In this document: piece by piece, positions 11,962 through 24,515 of the stretch
Layout: each line of letters begins with the position of its first letter
Numbering within the stretch: position 1 is the stretch's first letter
Source of the DNA: Camellia lanceoleosa
Lineage: Eukaryota; Streptophyta; Magnoliopsida; Ericales; Theaceae
Assembly (NCBI GenBank): GCA_025200525.1
Contig: CM045760.1
Location: 46,023,932 to 46,087,931, forward strand
Length of the DNA stretch: 64,000 bases
Direction of reading: 5' to 3'
Translations under genes and position numbers: made by a program
The notes under the pieces: generated by a model
What the model saw: only the letters and a program-made list of their open reading frames with translations
Told to the model about the DNA's origin: nothing
The model's database searches: none

Positions 11962-13734
11962 ATGCTGCATTTTTTTAAACATGTCTTTCCTTACAAGAAA
12001 GGACAGGAATTAAGTTCACAGAAAAGAACTTATGATTGTACACAAAGTCAAGAGACTAATGACAATCAAACACAAGAGACTAATAATGGTCTCGACCAAC
12101 AAGATTTAACTGATGATGAAGCAAGACGAAGTAAGAGAGCAAGAACATCAAAATCTTTTGGTCCAGATTTTCTGACATACTTGTTAGAAAATGAGCCTTA
12201 AAACTTTAAGGAAGCAGTGACAGGTCCTGAAGCACCTTTGTGGAAAGAGGCTGTTAATATTGAAATTGAATCCATTATGCAAAATCATACTTGGGAATTG
12301 GTGAATCTTTCACCCGGATGTAAGCCTCTTGGATATGAATGGATATTCAAGAGAAAAATGAAAGCAAATGGTTCAATAGACAAGTATAAAGCAAGACTTG
12401 TAATAAAAGGTTACAGATAAAAGGAAGGTCTAGATTATTTTGACACATATTCTCCTGTGACAAGAATAACATCCATCCACATGCTTATTGCTATAGCAGC
12501 GTTGTATAATTTAGAAATACATCAAATGGATGTTAAGAAAGCTTTCTTAAACGGTGATCTAAATGAAGAGATACATATGGAGCAACTCGAAGGGTTTATA
12601 GTGCCGGGGCAAGAAAAGAAAGTTTGTCGGCTTGTAAAATCTCTTTATGGATTAAAACAAGCACCTAAGCAATAGCATGGAAAATTTGGTCATGCTATGC
12701 TTACTAATGGGTTTAAGATAAACGAATATGACAAGTACGTCTATATTAAAAACACTGACCAAGGATATGTCATAGTTTGTCTTTATGTGGATTGCATGCT
12801 TATCATTGGAAACAATTAAAATATGATCAAATCAACTAAGCAAATGCTGAATAGAAGATTTGATATAAAAGATATGGGGGTCGCAGATGTAATATAAGGA
12901 ATGAAAATTACTAAAACATTTGACGGATATGCATTATCGCAATCACATTAGATTGAGAAAATTCTTGGTAAATTTATTAAGGATGATATGAATTTAGCTA
13001 GAACACCTGTAGACATCAGTCTTTATTTATTAAAAAATAAAAGTGATGCGGTGTCTCAATTAAAATACTCCCAAATCCTTGGATGTCTAATGTACCTAAT
13101 GAATTGTACTCGTCCTGACATAGCTTATGTTGTCAGTAAATTGAGTAGGTACACTAGTAACCCTAGAGAAAACCATTGGAAAGCGATCATTCGGGTTCTT
13201 AGATATCTAAGATTTACCCGTGATCATGGTTTGAACTTTACTCGATATCTAGTAGTACTCGAAGGTTATTGTGATGCCAATTGGATATCGGATACTAAAG
13301 ATTCAAAATCCACTAGTAGATATGTCTTTACTCTGGGAGGCACTGCTGTTTCTTGGAAATCCACGAAACAAACATACATCACAAGATCCACAATGAAATC
13401 TGAGTTCATTGATTTAGATAAACCAGGAGAAGAAGCAGAATGGCTTCATCACTTCTTAGAAGACATTCCAATGTGGCCAAAACCTGTGCCAGCTATTTTC
13501 ATTCATTATGATAGTCAATCTACAATAGGTAGAGCACATAATCATATGTATAATGGTAAGTCACGACATATTTTTCGTCGACATAATACCGTAAGGCAAT
13601 TGCTCTCAAATGGAATAATCTCAATAAATTATATAAAATCTAAAGAGAATATTGCTGATCCGTTAACAAAAGGTTTGACAAAAAAACAAGTGTATAGTTC
13701 ATCGAAGAGGATGAGATTAAAGCCTATTACATAA
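11962..13734 (+). pseudogene. Copia reverse transcriptase-RNase H part, many stops
   Basis: RT begins near 12217 (APLWKEAVNIEIESI) and shows YKARLVIKGYR, DYFDTYSPVTRI, HQMDVKKAFLNGDL and SLYGLKQAPKQ. The catalytic box near 12785 reads YVDC instead of YVDD, which would disable the enzyme. RNase H is at about 13255-13734 ([31 protein letters not shown]). In-frame stops occur at 12199-12201, 12418-12420, 12673-12675 and at least three more up to 12950. At the first three, alignment to the usual motif suggests Gln or Trp codons changed by single C-to-T or G-to-A steps. The open stretch 12988-13734 is the longest surviving part. Confidence 0.92.
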
Positions 13735-14342
13735 GAGTTATCATAATGGTAACCCTACTTATATGAATGGAGATCCCAAAAACTAAGTTTAAACGAAAAA
13801 CTAAGTTATGTGTGGTTCGCCAGAAATCACCAAGGGATTAAAAATCCATACTCATTTCTATGGTGAGAGTGATATCTGTAACATGTGTTGTATACAAGGG
13901 TTTAAGGATAATCTTTGCTTTTAATGATTACTTATATCTTGATTTAGGCATAAAAATCAAGACGAGTATAAGGAGATACTCACAATAAGAATCACCTATA
14001 TGAGTCTTGAACTGGGGCTGATTCTATGAGAATGAAAAGGCTAAATTCTCTAGAAGCACTCATGAAAAACCAGGAGTGTTCAAGGCCAAAATAAACACAA
14101 CAGTGAGAACCATGATGTGTTAGAAGATATTTTGTGTGAAATCTATTTTCTTGGCTTACACAAACGGCTGAACAATTCAAGGCATTGTGTCCATTGGTTA
14201 GCTAGTAAGTTCGATATGTTATCACTAGGGAAGGTTCAAGGCCGAAAGCTTCTTATCCTGATGCAAGATATTTTCGATTTATATACTCTTTCGAAAAATT
14301 CTGCATATTGTTACGTTTCCGTTGTCATCAAATTCCATTTAT

Positions 14343-14350
14343 GTGGGGGA
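14343..14350 (+). other. Copia polypurine tract
   Basis: GTGGGGGA lies two bases before TGTTAGAAATGG, the usual arrangement at the start of a Copia 3' LTR. The 600 bases between the RNase H stop and this tract hold no coding frame. Confidence 0.75.
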
Positions 14351-14351
14351 T

Positions 14352-15467
14352 TGTTAGAAATGGTTTTGGGAAAATTTGGAAAAACTGATTTTTTCCTAAA
14401 CTTTGGTTTAATTTTTAGGTGGGACCCATGCGCCGATTTTCGCAGATCAAAGTGGTAACGCGTTCTATGCCGTGTTGTGATTCATGTAATATATTTGGTT
14501 GCTCAAAACCATTATCGGGTGAATGAGAAATTGAATCTAAAGTGAGCTTCATGGAAATGGAGATTTTGGTGAAAATTCTTTAAGGTTTGAACAATGGCTT
14601 GTCCCACATTGATTTGGTGGGAAACTTTGAGTGGGTTTATAAGGCATGGGATTGGAACTTGGGGTAGGCCCCAAGGGGCACCCAGGTTTTGTAGAGAGGG
14701 AGGTTATGGGCAAAGTGGGCTAGACCCATTGGACCCAAAATAAACACACATACGCGCACCGCCGTCGCCATCCATCTGGTCTGTTGGCGCGGGTGCGTGG
14801 TTGGGTTGGGCTTGTCCGACCCAATACCTATCTTTTTGGGTAAAAAACATTTGAATTTTATTTTCTAAAATTAAATTCTAATTTTTTGGAATTTGAATTT
14901 TGAAAATTAATTTCAAAATGGGTTCCGTTTTATTTTTCCCACCTGGATAGAATCAAATCTGTTCCACTCGGATAGATTTCAAATCTGTTTAAATTTCAAA
15001 TCCAAACAGTTTATTTGTTGAAATAGTGCATTACCTGTTTAATTCAAACCATACCTGTTCAAACAAGTTTGCACCTGTTTAATTCAAAATTAATAGCCAC
15101 CACTCAATCTATATAAAGGCAGTCCCTCATTTGGATATTCATTAACAATTTTCGTCCAAATAATTCTGCAACTATTCTCTACATATTGCTACATTATTTT
15201 CTTGTGAGAAAGAGTGTAAACACAAAGTGTATTCGTTGTGTAAATAAATTGTTGTGCTACATTTATTCGTTGTTGATCATTTTATCCTGGGAGATAGACA
15301 TCCACATTCTGAAAGCACCGTGGAGAGGACGAATTTGTCTTAAGGACACAGTGTTTAACACTGGACTTGATCAAAATATTGTTCAAGAAATTAATCAAGT
15401 AAGTTGTTAATTTATTTTTTATTTTTTTTATTTATTTAAATCAGATTTTGATTTTATTTTTGTAACA
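14352..15467 (+). mobile_element. Copia 3' LTR (right end approximate)
   Basis: It starts TGTTAGAAAT after the polypurine tract. A TATA box at 15111 is followed by a leader and a block with GCACCGTGGAGAGGACG and CTTAAGGACACAGTG that is typical of the U5 end in this kind of Copia. The right end is chosen at a TAACA (15463-15467) that mirrors the TGTTA start, but no second LTR is available to prove it. Confidence 0.55.
15111..15118 (+). promoter_or_regulatory. TATA box of the Copia LTR
   Basis: TATATAAAGG lies in a good position, about 760 bases into the LTR and before a leader with no coding frame. Confidence 0.6.
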
Positions 15468-15936
15468 AAATAAAAATTTGTTTTTATTTATTTGTTTGAT
15501 TTTTGTAATCAAACAATCTCTTTCCTTTCCTATATTTCTTTTGTATTCCATTTATTGTTTAGTACACAAACAGAATTTATTTAATTAAATACAGTGAAGA
15601 TTGTCCAACAATGTGTTGTCTCCATGTGTGTGTGTGTAGCTCAAACTCAAGGCTCTGTTCTCCTCTTAACTCCAGAGAAAGAGAGAGAGAAGACATTATT
15701 CCTTTTTATTCTCCTCCACCAAAGAAAGAGAGATTGTGGTTATTGTTCGTTAGTCCACCAAAGACCAATTTTTACAAAGAATTCTACGAATTTTCAGGTG
15801 AGGGAAAGCCATGCAGTCTGGAAAGGAAAGGAAATTAGAGAGAGAGACTGTTCATCCCCCCTAGACCAAAGAGAGATATACTTTAAAAACTCTTTTTTTC
15901 TTCACCCTTTTTTAGCTTTTCTCTCTAAGACATAAT
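15468..15936. other. Spacer without a recognised gene
   Basis: AT-rich, with pyrimidine and GAGA runs (15670-15695, 15836-15848). Short frames exist but show no recognisable protein signal. Confidence 0.5.
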
Positions 15937-16263
15937 GGGTATGTTTGGTTTGGCTTTGTAGAGTGATTTTGGGAAAATTTTTCTAAAAAACTTGTTTGAT
16001 TTGTAATTTTTCTAAAACAATTTCCAAAATCACTTTCTCTCTCTTATATATCAATCAATCTTTTTTTCTCTCTCCTCTCTCCTTCTCAATCATTTTTTCT
16101 CTTACACACATCTACTTAATTACAATAAAAATATCAAATAATTCCAAACTCCCTAACTCCAAAACTACTTTCAAAATACACAACCAAACAAACCAAAAAA
16201 ATTTCTAAACTCTCTATCCAAAACAATTTTTAGAAACTACTCTCTCAAAACCAAACCAAACAT
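15937..16263. mobile_element. MITE-like element with imperfect terminal inverted repeats
   Basis: The left end GGGTATGTTTGGTTTGG is mirrored by CCAAACCAAACATAAAT at the right end (arms match over about 15 bases and more loosely for another 30). Both sides have an ATAA/TAA word that may be the target duplication. At about 327 bases with no coding capacity it fits a MITE; the superfamily (PIF/Harbinger or hAT) cannot be fixed. Confidence 0.6.
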
Positions 16264-16859
16264 AAATATCACTCATCTTTTTTCTTTTTTTCTCCTTGCT
16301 GCCTCCACTCTGTTCTCAGCCTTTTCCCTTTAAACAAATAACTCTACCTTCCCTCTGACCATGCATGCTCATTCTTTCTCATATTCGGTGTTCACCACAT
16401 ATATTCCCACTTAAAACCTTATCATTCCTACTGACCCCCATTTTTTTTTTAATCTATCATTTTCCACCCACTCGTCTTTATAATTGTATTCTCCAGCACC
16501 AACATAATCATATCTTCCTGACCCATCTTCTCTTTTCTTTTCTTCCACCCAAAAACATTTTCATAATGATATTATCCCTATCTCTTCTTTCACTTCCCCC
16601 CCCCAAAAAAAATACCCTGACCATACTCTATTTTTTTTAATGATTTTTTTCTTCTTTTTATTATGTTCTATTTATCAAAATAGCTAAAATGTACCAATTT
16701 TTATAACACCACCTAAAAATATGTACACACACATAAAATTATAAAATATTAAAAATTAATAAAATAATAAAAAAAGATTTGAGTGATATAAAATAATTTG
16801 GCCAAAATAGATGAGGTTTGGGATTCAAGTTTCAATCTAATTTTTCTATTGAGAAATTC
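16264..16859. other. AT-rich spacer
   Basis: Pyrimidine-rich on the plus strand to about 16640, then A/T-rich. No coding, RNA or repeat structure stands out. Confidence 0.5.
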
Positions 16860-16945
16860 ATAAAAAAGCATATTCCAATTTTCATCAGTGGGTGTTCAAA
16901 AAAAAGTGTCCAAGTCTTAGGGCCAGTCAAAATGGGATGTCTACA
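16860..16945 (-). mobile_element. Tip of a Tat-like LTR, minus orientation
   Basis: Read on the minus strand from 16945, it begins TGTAGACATCCCATTTTGAC and continues with CCTAAGACTTGGACAC and a GAACACCCACTGATGAA block. The same order of words is found at the minus-strand LTR tip ending at 18999. Only the first 85 bases are recognisable. Confidence 0.65.
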
Positions 16946-17029
16946 CTAAATTTAACTCGCTATTACAATTTCGAATGAATATAATTAATTTAAACATACT
17001 ACTATTAAAGTATTAATTTTAAAGGGCCA

Positions 17030-18999
17030 CGAGAAATGAAGCGCCGCACGTGTACAAATGTGAACGTCCTCTTGGAAACCTCTCTATTTTGTTGCCAGAA
17101 ACTGTTTTGTTTGCAGTCAGAAGATTAATTTGTTTTTGCCCCAACTTCTGCTCTACTCTGCCATGAAAGTGACATTGCTTGCACAAAACAGGGTGGTTGG
17201 CTGGCCTTAGAAAGTGGTTGGCCAGGCAGAAAGTTAGCCGGCCGGCCATTGTTTTTAGGTACTACCTTGTTGCCACAAAAATAAAACAGAGTAGAAACAG
17301 AGCAAAAACAGAGTGCTTCCAGGAGATATTTGTCCTTTTTGCCTCTCCTTATCATGAAACTGATCAAGGGAGAAATATATTCGGTTTGCAAATCATCAAT
17401 ATTCGCAGAGTTGTTTCGTGTTGATCTCTGAACCAATAAGACAAAGGCTTAATAAATGGAAATTAAAGACCAACAAAACCATCTCCCCGTCATGAAGTTA
17501 CCTCAAGGGAAGTGGTATACATTGCTTCTCAAATCATTAATATCACTAAAGAGTATGTAATGACTCGAGATGCAATAGGTTCAATATAACGTCCGATTGA
17601 ACCCAAACCAATTTTATTACTCTTGTTAACCACTTTTAGTGCAATTTTAACCTCTTTTGCATTACCTTGCCATTCTTTATTCATTTTTTCCAAAAGTGAT
17701 AACTACGTCCACTAATGAAGAGAAGTGTCAAACAAGAAGTTGTGCTTAGCATGAGAGAGATGTAATGCCTTGGTAATGAACCTCCGAAGAGGTTAAACCA
17801 TTAAGCATGGAAGGTCTCTTTCTCATGCCTCAAACAAAAATCAATTGTTTGAAACAACGCTTAAATAGAGAAAACCAAGAAAATGAGGGAGGTTGTTGAG
17901 ATGATTATTACAAGTGTGAGTACATGTAAAATAAGAGCTATCAACTCAAATAGATTGGTATCTAAGGCCTAAACCGCCAAATTTATGAAGACTTATAACA
18001 ATACAAGCATTATATTCAGAGCATAAATTAAAGAAACAATTGAAACAACCCCAAAAACTAAAAAAGCAGTGCTGAAAATTAATTGAAAAAGCTAGAAAAA
18101 GTAAGTAAAAGAAAAGGAGAACAAAGCTAGTAAGCAAGCCTAACGAAAGGTAGATAACCTCTCTACTTTTTGGACCTTAAAATCACATGTTTTAGGCTAT
18201 GAAGACTTTGAAAATTAGTGGCTAAAAGTTGAGAAACAAGTGGGAAACACAAGAATATGAGCTATGGAATAAGGTTTAAGGAAGGGTGGTTAACCCCTCT
18301 ACCTTTGGTAGCTTTTAAATCACAAGTTTTAGTCCACAAAAACAATCCAAAATAGTATGAAAAATAGCAAGAAAAGAGAAGGAAAGAGTAGTGTAAAGAT
18401 GGCAAAATTATACCTTTGAAGAGAAGATATTCTCATAAATCACAAAGTGTTCACCCTTAAGAGCTGAAATTTTGGCTCAATAATCTCAGCAAAGAGCCTC
18501 AAATTTGGTTTAGGAAGTGTATGTATAGTGTATGTATATTGCAAGATAGAGACGGAGAGTGTTTGACAAGTTTTTGGCTCTTGGCAAATTCTAACCTAAA
18601 ATTAAGAGGGATAGTCATCTATTTATAGAAAAACAGGTTCCTTTGTTGGAAATATCTGCATTGAGTCAACTGGTGCAAGGGATGCACATGGGGGGAACAA
18701 CTGGCAACAAATATCTGTCTGCTACTGAACATGGCCGGCCGGCTGGCCAAGAAAGGGGACGACCGCCTAATAAAATTGGCATGTTGGCCACCTTTTGGCC
18801 AATAAGCCTCTAAGTGGTCAGGCTAGAAAAAAAAAAAAAGGTTTTGGTGCGAAGGGGATACAGGGTTTGGGTTCTGAAGTTGGAAAACCAAAGCCTTTTG
18901 CTGAGGAAATTGAGCAATTGTACAACGTACTAATTCATCATTGAGTGTTCACCATGAGGCGCCCAAGTTTTAAAGGCGGTCAAAAATGAGGTGTCTACA
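17030..18999 (-). mobile_element. Tat-like LTR, minus orientation, about 2 kb
   Basis: On the minus strand it starts at 18999 with TGTAGACACCTCATTTTTGA, the same start as the array LTRs. GGCCGGCC and GGCCAACC words lie near the start (18730-18800) and again near 17200-17260, as in the plus-strand LTR at 4687-9418. A TATA box is at 18627-18620 and a gene-like leader follows. The left end is not marked by a clear terminus; 17030 is a guess. Two loosely similar segments (17355-17405 and 17490-17545) and two at 18140-18320 suggest internal duplication. Confidence 0.6.
18620..18627 (-). promoter_or_regulatory. TATA box of the minus-strand LTR
   Basis: TATAAATA on the minus strand, about 375 bases into the LTR, with a leader downstream. 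A good match to the plant TATA consensus in the expected U3 position. Confidence 0.55.
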
Positions 19000-19660
19000 G
19001 TCATGTTCTCAAAAAAATTAATAAATTTCATGATAAAAGCACGAATAGAAAACAATTAGAAAGATTTTTAAGATGTTTAACTTATGCCTCAAATTTTATA
19101 AAAAGCTTAGCCAAAATAAGAAAATCTTTACAAAAGAAACTAAAAAAGGACAAGAGTTGGACTTGGAACTCAACCAAATCAGCTTTAGTAAAATTCTTAA
19201 AAGAAAAATACAAAGATTTGCCTATCCTGACTCTTAATTCCTAATGAAAATGATGAGTTAGAACTATAAATGGATGCAAGTAACAATCATTGAAGTGCAA
19301 TATTAAAAATAAAAGTAAATAATCAACTATGTAGGTATTGTAGTGGAAGTTTCAATCAAGCTAAATGTAATTATCCCACCACAAAAAGAGAATTATTAGT
19401 CATAATAAAAGGAATAGAATTTTTTAAAAATATTTTTAGCTCCAAAACTGTTTTGAATATGAATTGATTGTAAAGTCCTACTAGGCTTCATAAATAAGAA
19501 TTTATCTGACATGAAAGCGTAAGGTAGGTTTTTACGATGACAACTTTGATTAAAACAATTTACTTTTGATATAGAACATATTAATGTTAACCAAAATAGT
19601 TTAGCAGATATATAATTCGAGAACTTACAGATGGTATCCATATCCACAAGACTCACATTG
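19000..19660 (+). pseudogene. Endogenous caulimovirid remnant: end of RT and RNase H
   Basis: Starting directly after the LTR tip, the sequence reads as the end of a caulimovirid reverse transcriptase: a run with LERFLRCLTYASNFIK and LAKIRKSLQ, a Trp-rich KSWTW stretch, then a decayed DAS-type RNase H entry near 19270. RNase H words such as YCSGSFNQA and NYPTTKRELL occur at 19328-19400, followed by decayed WQL and NQNSLAD motifs to about 19615. Several stops and frame changes break it, and the upstream part of the viral polyprotein is absent. Such insertions of plant pararetroviruses (Caulimoviridae) are common in plant genomes. Genus not assigned. Confidence 0.75.
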
Positions 19661-19908
19661 CCAGAGAAAGAAATTCTCCCGGCAGAGATCAAGAAATACT
19701 TGACTTGATGACACAAGATAGTGCTAAAATTATTAGAAAAATGTAAGCAGTAAAGAAGAGTTTTTCCATGAATGAGCTCATTAGGACAACCCATTTAGTT
19801 GCCAAAACTTTTTTTCAATTAGAACTATTATATTTGTTTCTTCAACTCTCCTATGACATGCAAGATAAAATAAGAAGATGCACTTTTTTTAAGTTATTTA
19901 TGAAATGA

Positions 19909-20525
19909 TATGAAGAAAGTGTCACCTATCTAGGAACTCAGTGGTGCTATTTCAACATACAGACAACGTTGTACAGTTTTATATTGTTAAATGTTTCATT
20001 CGATCCAGACAAGGTCATCAGCCCAAAAGATCCTTTGGTTCAAATATGGGAATTGGGAATAGTCAATACACATGACTTTCCATCTCACCCACAGAGTACC
20101 ATATTATTTCAGCTCACCAAATTCCAACATTTCATGATCAAGAGAATTTATAAAGTCTATAAAGAATATCCAAACATGGCACCCATCATAATTACAACTG
20201 CCCAAACTACAGAATTAGCAAGGGTAGGGTTTAAATTAGTTTATTATGGAAGGACTACCTGTTCAATAACATCATTCTTGGCACACAAAAAAAAAAAAAA
20301 AAAATTGTTCTAGGATTGCCTTATGAATTAGTATACAATTACTTGGAACATGTAGATTCTTGAACATATTTATCAGAAATAGGATATAAATTTTTGAAAA
20401 AATATCTGATGGAGCAAGATCTTGAAGGATGGGATGAAATGTTTAAAGAATATGATGAAAATTATGATATTAGTAATGTCATGGGTGATGAGAGAGTATG
20501 GAATCTAGAGAACGCAATAGATTAA
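19909..20525 (+). pseudogene. Downstream reading frame of the caulimovirid remnant
   Basis: An open stretch from 19909 to 20313, then a shift at an A-run (20287-20303), then more coding-like sequence (LPYELVYNYLEHV, a stop near 20360, and an acidic tail) ending in TAA at 20523-20525. It contains WELGIVNTHDFPSHPQS and VYYGRTTCSITSFLAHK. It follows the RT/RNase H remnant on the same strand and is probably the next part of the same viral insertion. I do not recognise its function. No ATG begins the open stretch. Confidence 0.55.
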
Positions 20526-21327
20526 CAAAACCATGGACAGTTTGGCAAAACCATGAGTTGAAGATTACACCTTCATGTGACTACACCACCAGGTGTCTCT
20601 TGTTTATAAATAATTTGTGATCACCATGTGATCACACTACTTGTCTGCTTGTCTTTTGTTTGTCTTTGAGCAAAAATAAAATATAACATGTAAAATTTTT
20701 ATGTTTATAGTAGGGCTGTATAGATAACCGATTCATCCGAAAAACCTGACTCACTCTGACTGAACCGAGCTTGCTACGAACAATTTCGAAATTTTAATCG
20801 CTGGAAGCGGGCCTTATTTTACAAATCCGTTCATTTTTTGGTCAAGTGACGAGTATGTCAAAGGCAATTCGTCGAAACCGACCGAACCGATATATATATC
20901 TGATTGTAAGTACGCTACGTCACAGTTCCACCGATTATATTAATCTTTTCCAAGATAGCCTTATCACCTTACCTCTTTCTACTCAAACTTTGAATCTCAC
21001 GCTCGTCTCTCTCCCTTTCAGTCTCTCTCATCTTTGTCATGGTCTCACCTTTCACCTTCTCATTTACTTTTCACAGTTCCCTCTCATGCTCTCATTCTCT
21101 AGTCTCTATTTCCATTAACCTTTTTTCCCTTTTAATCTCCCACTCTTGGTGGCGATTGCGTGAAATTTGTAGTCGACGATGACAATGGTGCTATTCAACG
21201 TTGACGGCGATGATGATAATGCTTTGCTCTGCTCAAATTTATGATGAAGGTGACGATAATGCTCAAATCTATGTTTAGATACATCTTTATTTTTTATTTT
21301 TTTTACTCAAATCTGTATATTGTGCCA

Positions 21328-21561
21328 TCTCTCTCTCTCTCTCTCTCTCTCTTTTATTTTTTATTTATAATCTCAACTCTTCTCTCAAATCTATGTGAAG
21401 ATTTATAGGAATATGTATGGATCTATCTATGTGTTTTTTTTTTAATCTCAAATCTGAACATCTTTATAGTTTTCTTTGTTTTATTTTTCTTTTTCTCAAA
21501 CTCTTTCCCAAATCCATCCAACTTTGGGTTTGAAGAGAGAGAGAGAGAGAGAGAGAGAGAG
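21328..21561. repeat. Facing (TC)n and (GA)n microsatellites
   Basis: A (TC)12 tract at 21328-21352 and a (GA)14 tract at 21534-21561 are complementary and 180 bases apart, so a transcript could fold the two together. Confidence 0.85.
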
Positions 21562-24380
21562 CAAAGATCATTGTTTTTGGCCTAACGGTTTCGAGTGAAA
21601 TCCAACCAGCTATGTTAGTTTCAAATTGTACGCTTTTGACTACTGGTCCTGTCAAAATTGGTTGATGAAATTTTCTACCCCACAAAATTGGTTCAATTGA
21701 CCGGCTGTGTAACGCAAAGCCGTGTTGTAACCAGTCATAGAAAGTCATTCACTTCAAGGGCATGCCGTAGTACACCATTAAAAACCCTTTAAGGGCAAAT
21801 CTTGTATGTCATGTTTGATTATTATTATTATTATTATTACTTTTGCACATTGTTAATTCAAAGGACAAACACGACGTTCATTTCTAGTTGTTAAATATTT
21901 AATATGACGACTTATTTTGCTTGCCGTAGATAATCCAAATTTCACAACTTTTTTTGCATACCGTAAAATATGTATATATATATATATTTTATTCTGTAGG
22001 TTTTATTTCATTTGTTCTATAATCTAAAAAAAAAAAAATTGCAGTGAAGCTTCACTAATATATATCTATATATATAAGTATCAATTAACCACTAAAATAT
22101 TGTTTCAAACATTAAAAAAAAAATATATATATATATATATCTATTCATAAGTTTTGAATATCCAAAAACTTTACATTCCAAAACCATCCAAAAATTGTAT
22201 TTCTAGACATCAAAAACTATCCTCAAGTTCAAAACCGTCCAAAACGTTCTAAATCATCCCCTCCCCCCCCAAAAAAAAAGAAAACTATCCTTAAGTTCTA
22301 AACCATACAAAATTTACTTAAATATCTTCTTGTGAGTGCACTATCATGGACTGATTTAATTACATCAACACTCGGCTTGTGACCTCTATATATTTGTATT
22401 AGAACATTTCTAGCAGCTTGTATTTCGTCTTCAAAAGCTTCCCTTCTTAAAGCAATCAAGCTTGAAACAACATCAGCAGAAAGAGCATAAATTAGACCAA
22501 AAAGAGATACATTTTAGTTTTCAATGTATATAATAATCCCATATACTCACCTTGTGCACACTATGTCTTTGTCGAGGCTTACCTATTTCTTAGGCTAAAC
22601 CGAAGTAAGTATAGGACTCTGTACAACTAACATAAGCCATGCCATATGATGCAAACGAGTAATAATTCAAAATGCTTATAATCTTGAATCACAATGTATA
22701 ATTTCACCCAAATTTATATTATGAGCACATATGGTCATACACGGACACATTATGCAACAGAACAACGACAGATATTATCCCCTTGGAATTAATTCTTGAA
22801 TTTTTTACCCAATAAGACTCAGGGTAGAACATCATACTAAAATTTTACAATTTTCTTATGTCATAAACTATTTTTAAAAATTCAAAATAGTAAGTTGAAA
22901 ATAAAATTTTGCATAACAGTCAAGCTTACAGCAACTTAGTGCTTGATTTTTATATTTCTTGGATATCAATTTCAACATTAACTATTATCTACCTGCCACT
23001 AATTTATGAGTTTTTCGGGTTCTTAATCCATAATTTCAGTATTGAGTGACATTGGTCCTTTAGGTATCAATTCCAACAATAAAACACACTGCCTCTACTT
23101 TAGAACACCATTTCATCACTTAAAAAAATAGCAACAAGCATAGGCAGAGGGAATGAGGGATTGGGGGGTCACATGGCCCCCTATATTTTTGGATTTTTTA
23201 TATTTATTTATTTTGCAATCATAAAGAAAATATTTTAAATAAAAAAATTTAAAAAAATTATTAGAGTGAAATGTCAATGACATTTTAAAAATTATGAGAA
23301 CAATAATGGTTGTTTTGATTGAAAATGAAGATACTACTATAATCCATATTATCTATGAAATTTTTTGAATGTAATGGTGATGTCATTGTTATTGACATGC
23401 AAGTATAATTAATCTCATTATAAAGATATGAAATTTATTAGATTGTTAGTTACATTTGACATGTGAGGTTCACCCTCTATGTGTTTATTTACTATTAGTT
23501 GTTGATATCACATAACAATGATGACGTGGTATTACCATTATATTGAATTTTTAATCAAATTTTGTATAAAAAATAATTTATCATTATATAATTTATTTTA
23601 AGACTTATATCCATATTTTTTTATATTGTCCATGATACGCTAGTTACAAAAAACACTTTTTTTTTTTTGATGTTTCTCGAAATCAATCCTAAAAACTTGT
23701 GTGAAATATTTTTGTAAAAATTTTCGATATTGTAATTAATAAGTGCCCTCTCTAATTTAATTTTCTGACTCCGCTACTAACAACAAGTCATATGATGATT
23801 TCAACAACTAAGTTTTTCGAAAGCATACTATGTTTTCCAAAAGCTATCAGACATCACACATCTATAACAAGTGCAATATCAAGTTCTCATTTTTGTTTCA
23901 CATTACCGTAATAATCCATATTCCAATTACCATTATGCCAGAAAGAGGAAGAAAATTTACCTTGGGGGTCCCTTCTAGTTAGGTAAACACCTTCACGCAT
24001 GTCTCAAAAATAATGGGACATCCTTCGTTGTGGATACATCTAATTAATATCAAGATTCGAAAACACAAAAGCAATCTAAAAGGAATAAGAGCTAGATAAA
24101 AACTAAATCAAAAGTAATAAATAAAGTAGTGGAACATTTTAGAGCTTTTATTGTTGGAAAAAAATGGTTTATTATAGGCATATTTTTTAGCCCAAGTTGA
24201 GTGGGCCCCAAACATCTTTTGGGGTGGGTCCGAAGAGGTGATGTGTTCCTTGCCGCGTGGCAAGTCACACGGTGAAGACGGAACGTCAAAACCATTTATG
24301 AGTGAATGGGAAGTGGACGTCGTTCCCAGGTCTAACATTAATTTTTAGATAAAATTCTTTTGAATTTTTTCAATAAAAAT

Positions 24381-24515
24381 TATTGTGGGAATTTAATTTA
24401 ATTCTAAATTCAAATTTTGGGTTCCTGAGTGGTTTCCTAAAATTTGTAATTGTGAGAATTTAATTTAATTCTAAATTCAAATTTTGAATTCTTAGTTAGT
24501 TTTCAAAAATTTGTA
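24381..24515. repeat. Two-copy direct repeat, 68 bases
   Basis: The block GAATTTAATTTAATTCTAAA and its flank occur twice, at 24381-24448 and 24449-24515, with small differences. AT-rich, near the left edge of the large array. Confidence 0.7.

Larger units (their letters stand above)
9419..15467 (+). mobile_element. Decayed Ty1/Copia retrotransposon lacking a recognisable 5' LTR
   Basis: Domains run in Copia order: gag with zinc knuckle, protease, integrase, reverse transcriptase, RNase H, then a polypurine tract and 3' LTR. No copy of the 3' LTR is recognisable between the Tat LTR end at 9418 and the gag start at 9699, and there is no TGGTATCAGAGC-type primer site, so the 5' end seems lost. 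At 9440-9530 three copies of a word like ATAGTAATATACTG occur. The leader at 9675-9700 (GATTTTTGTAATTAG) resembles 15498-15515, close to the 3' LTR end. The left border and the end of the 3' LTR are uncertain. Confidence 0.7.

Noticed and set aside
20704..21740. Possible hAT-like element with CCGAACC words and a matching right end near 21670
   Set aside because: No terminal inverted repeat or target duplication could be paired.
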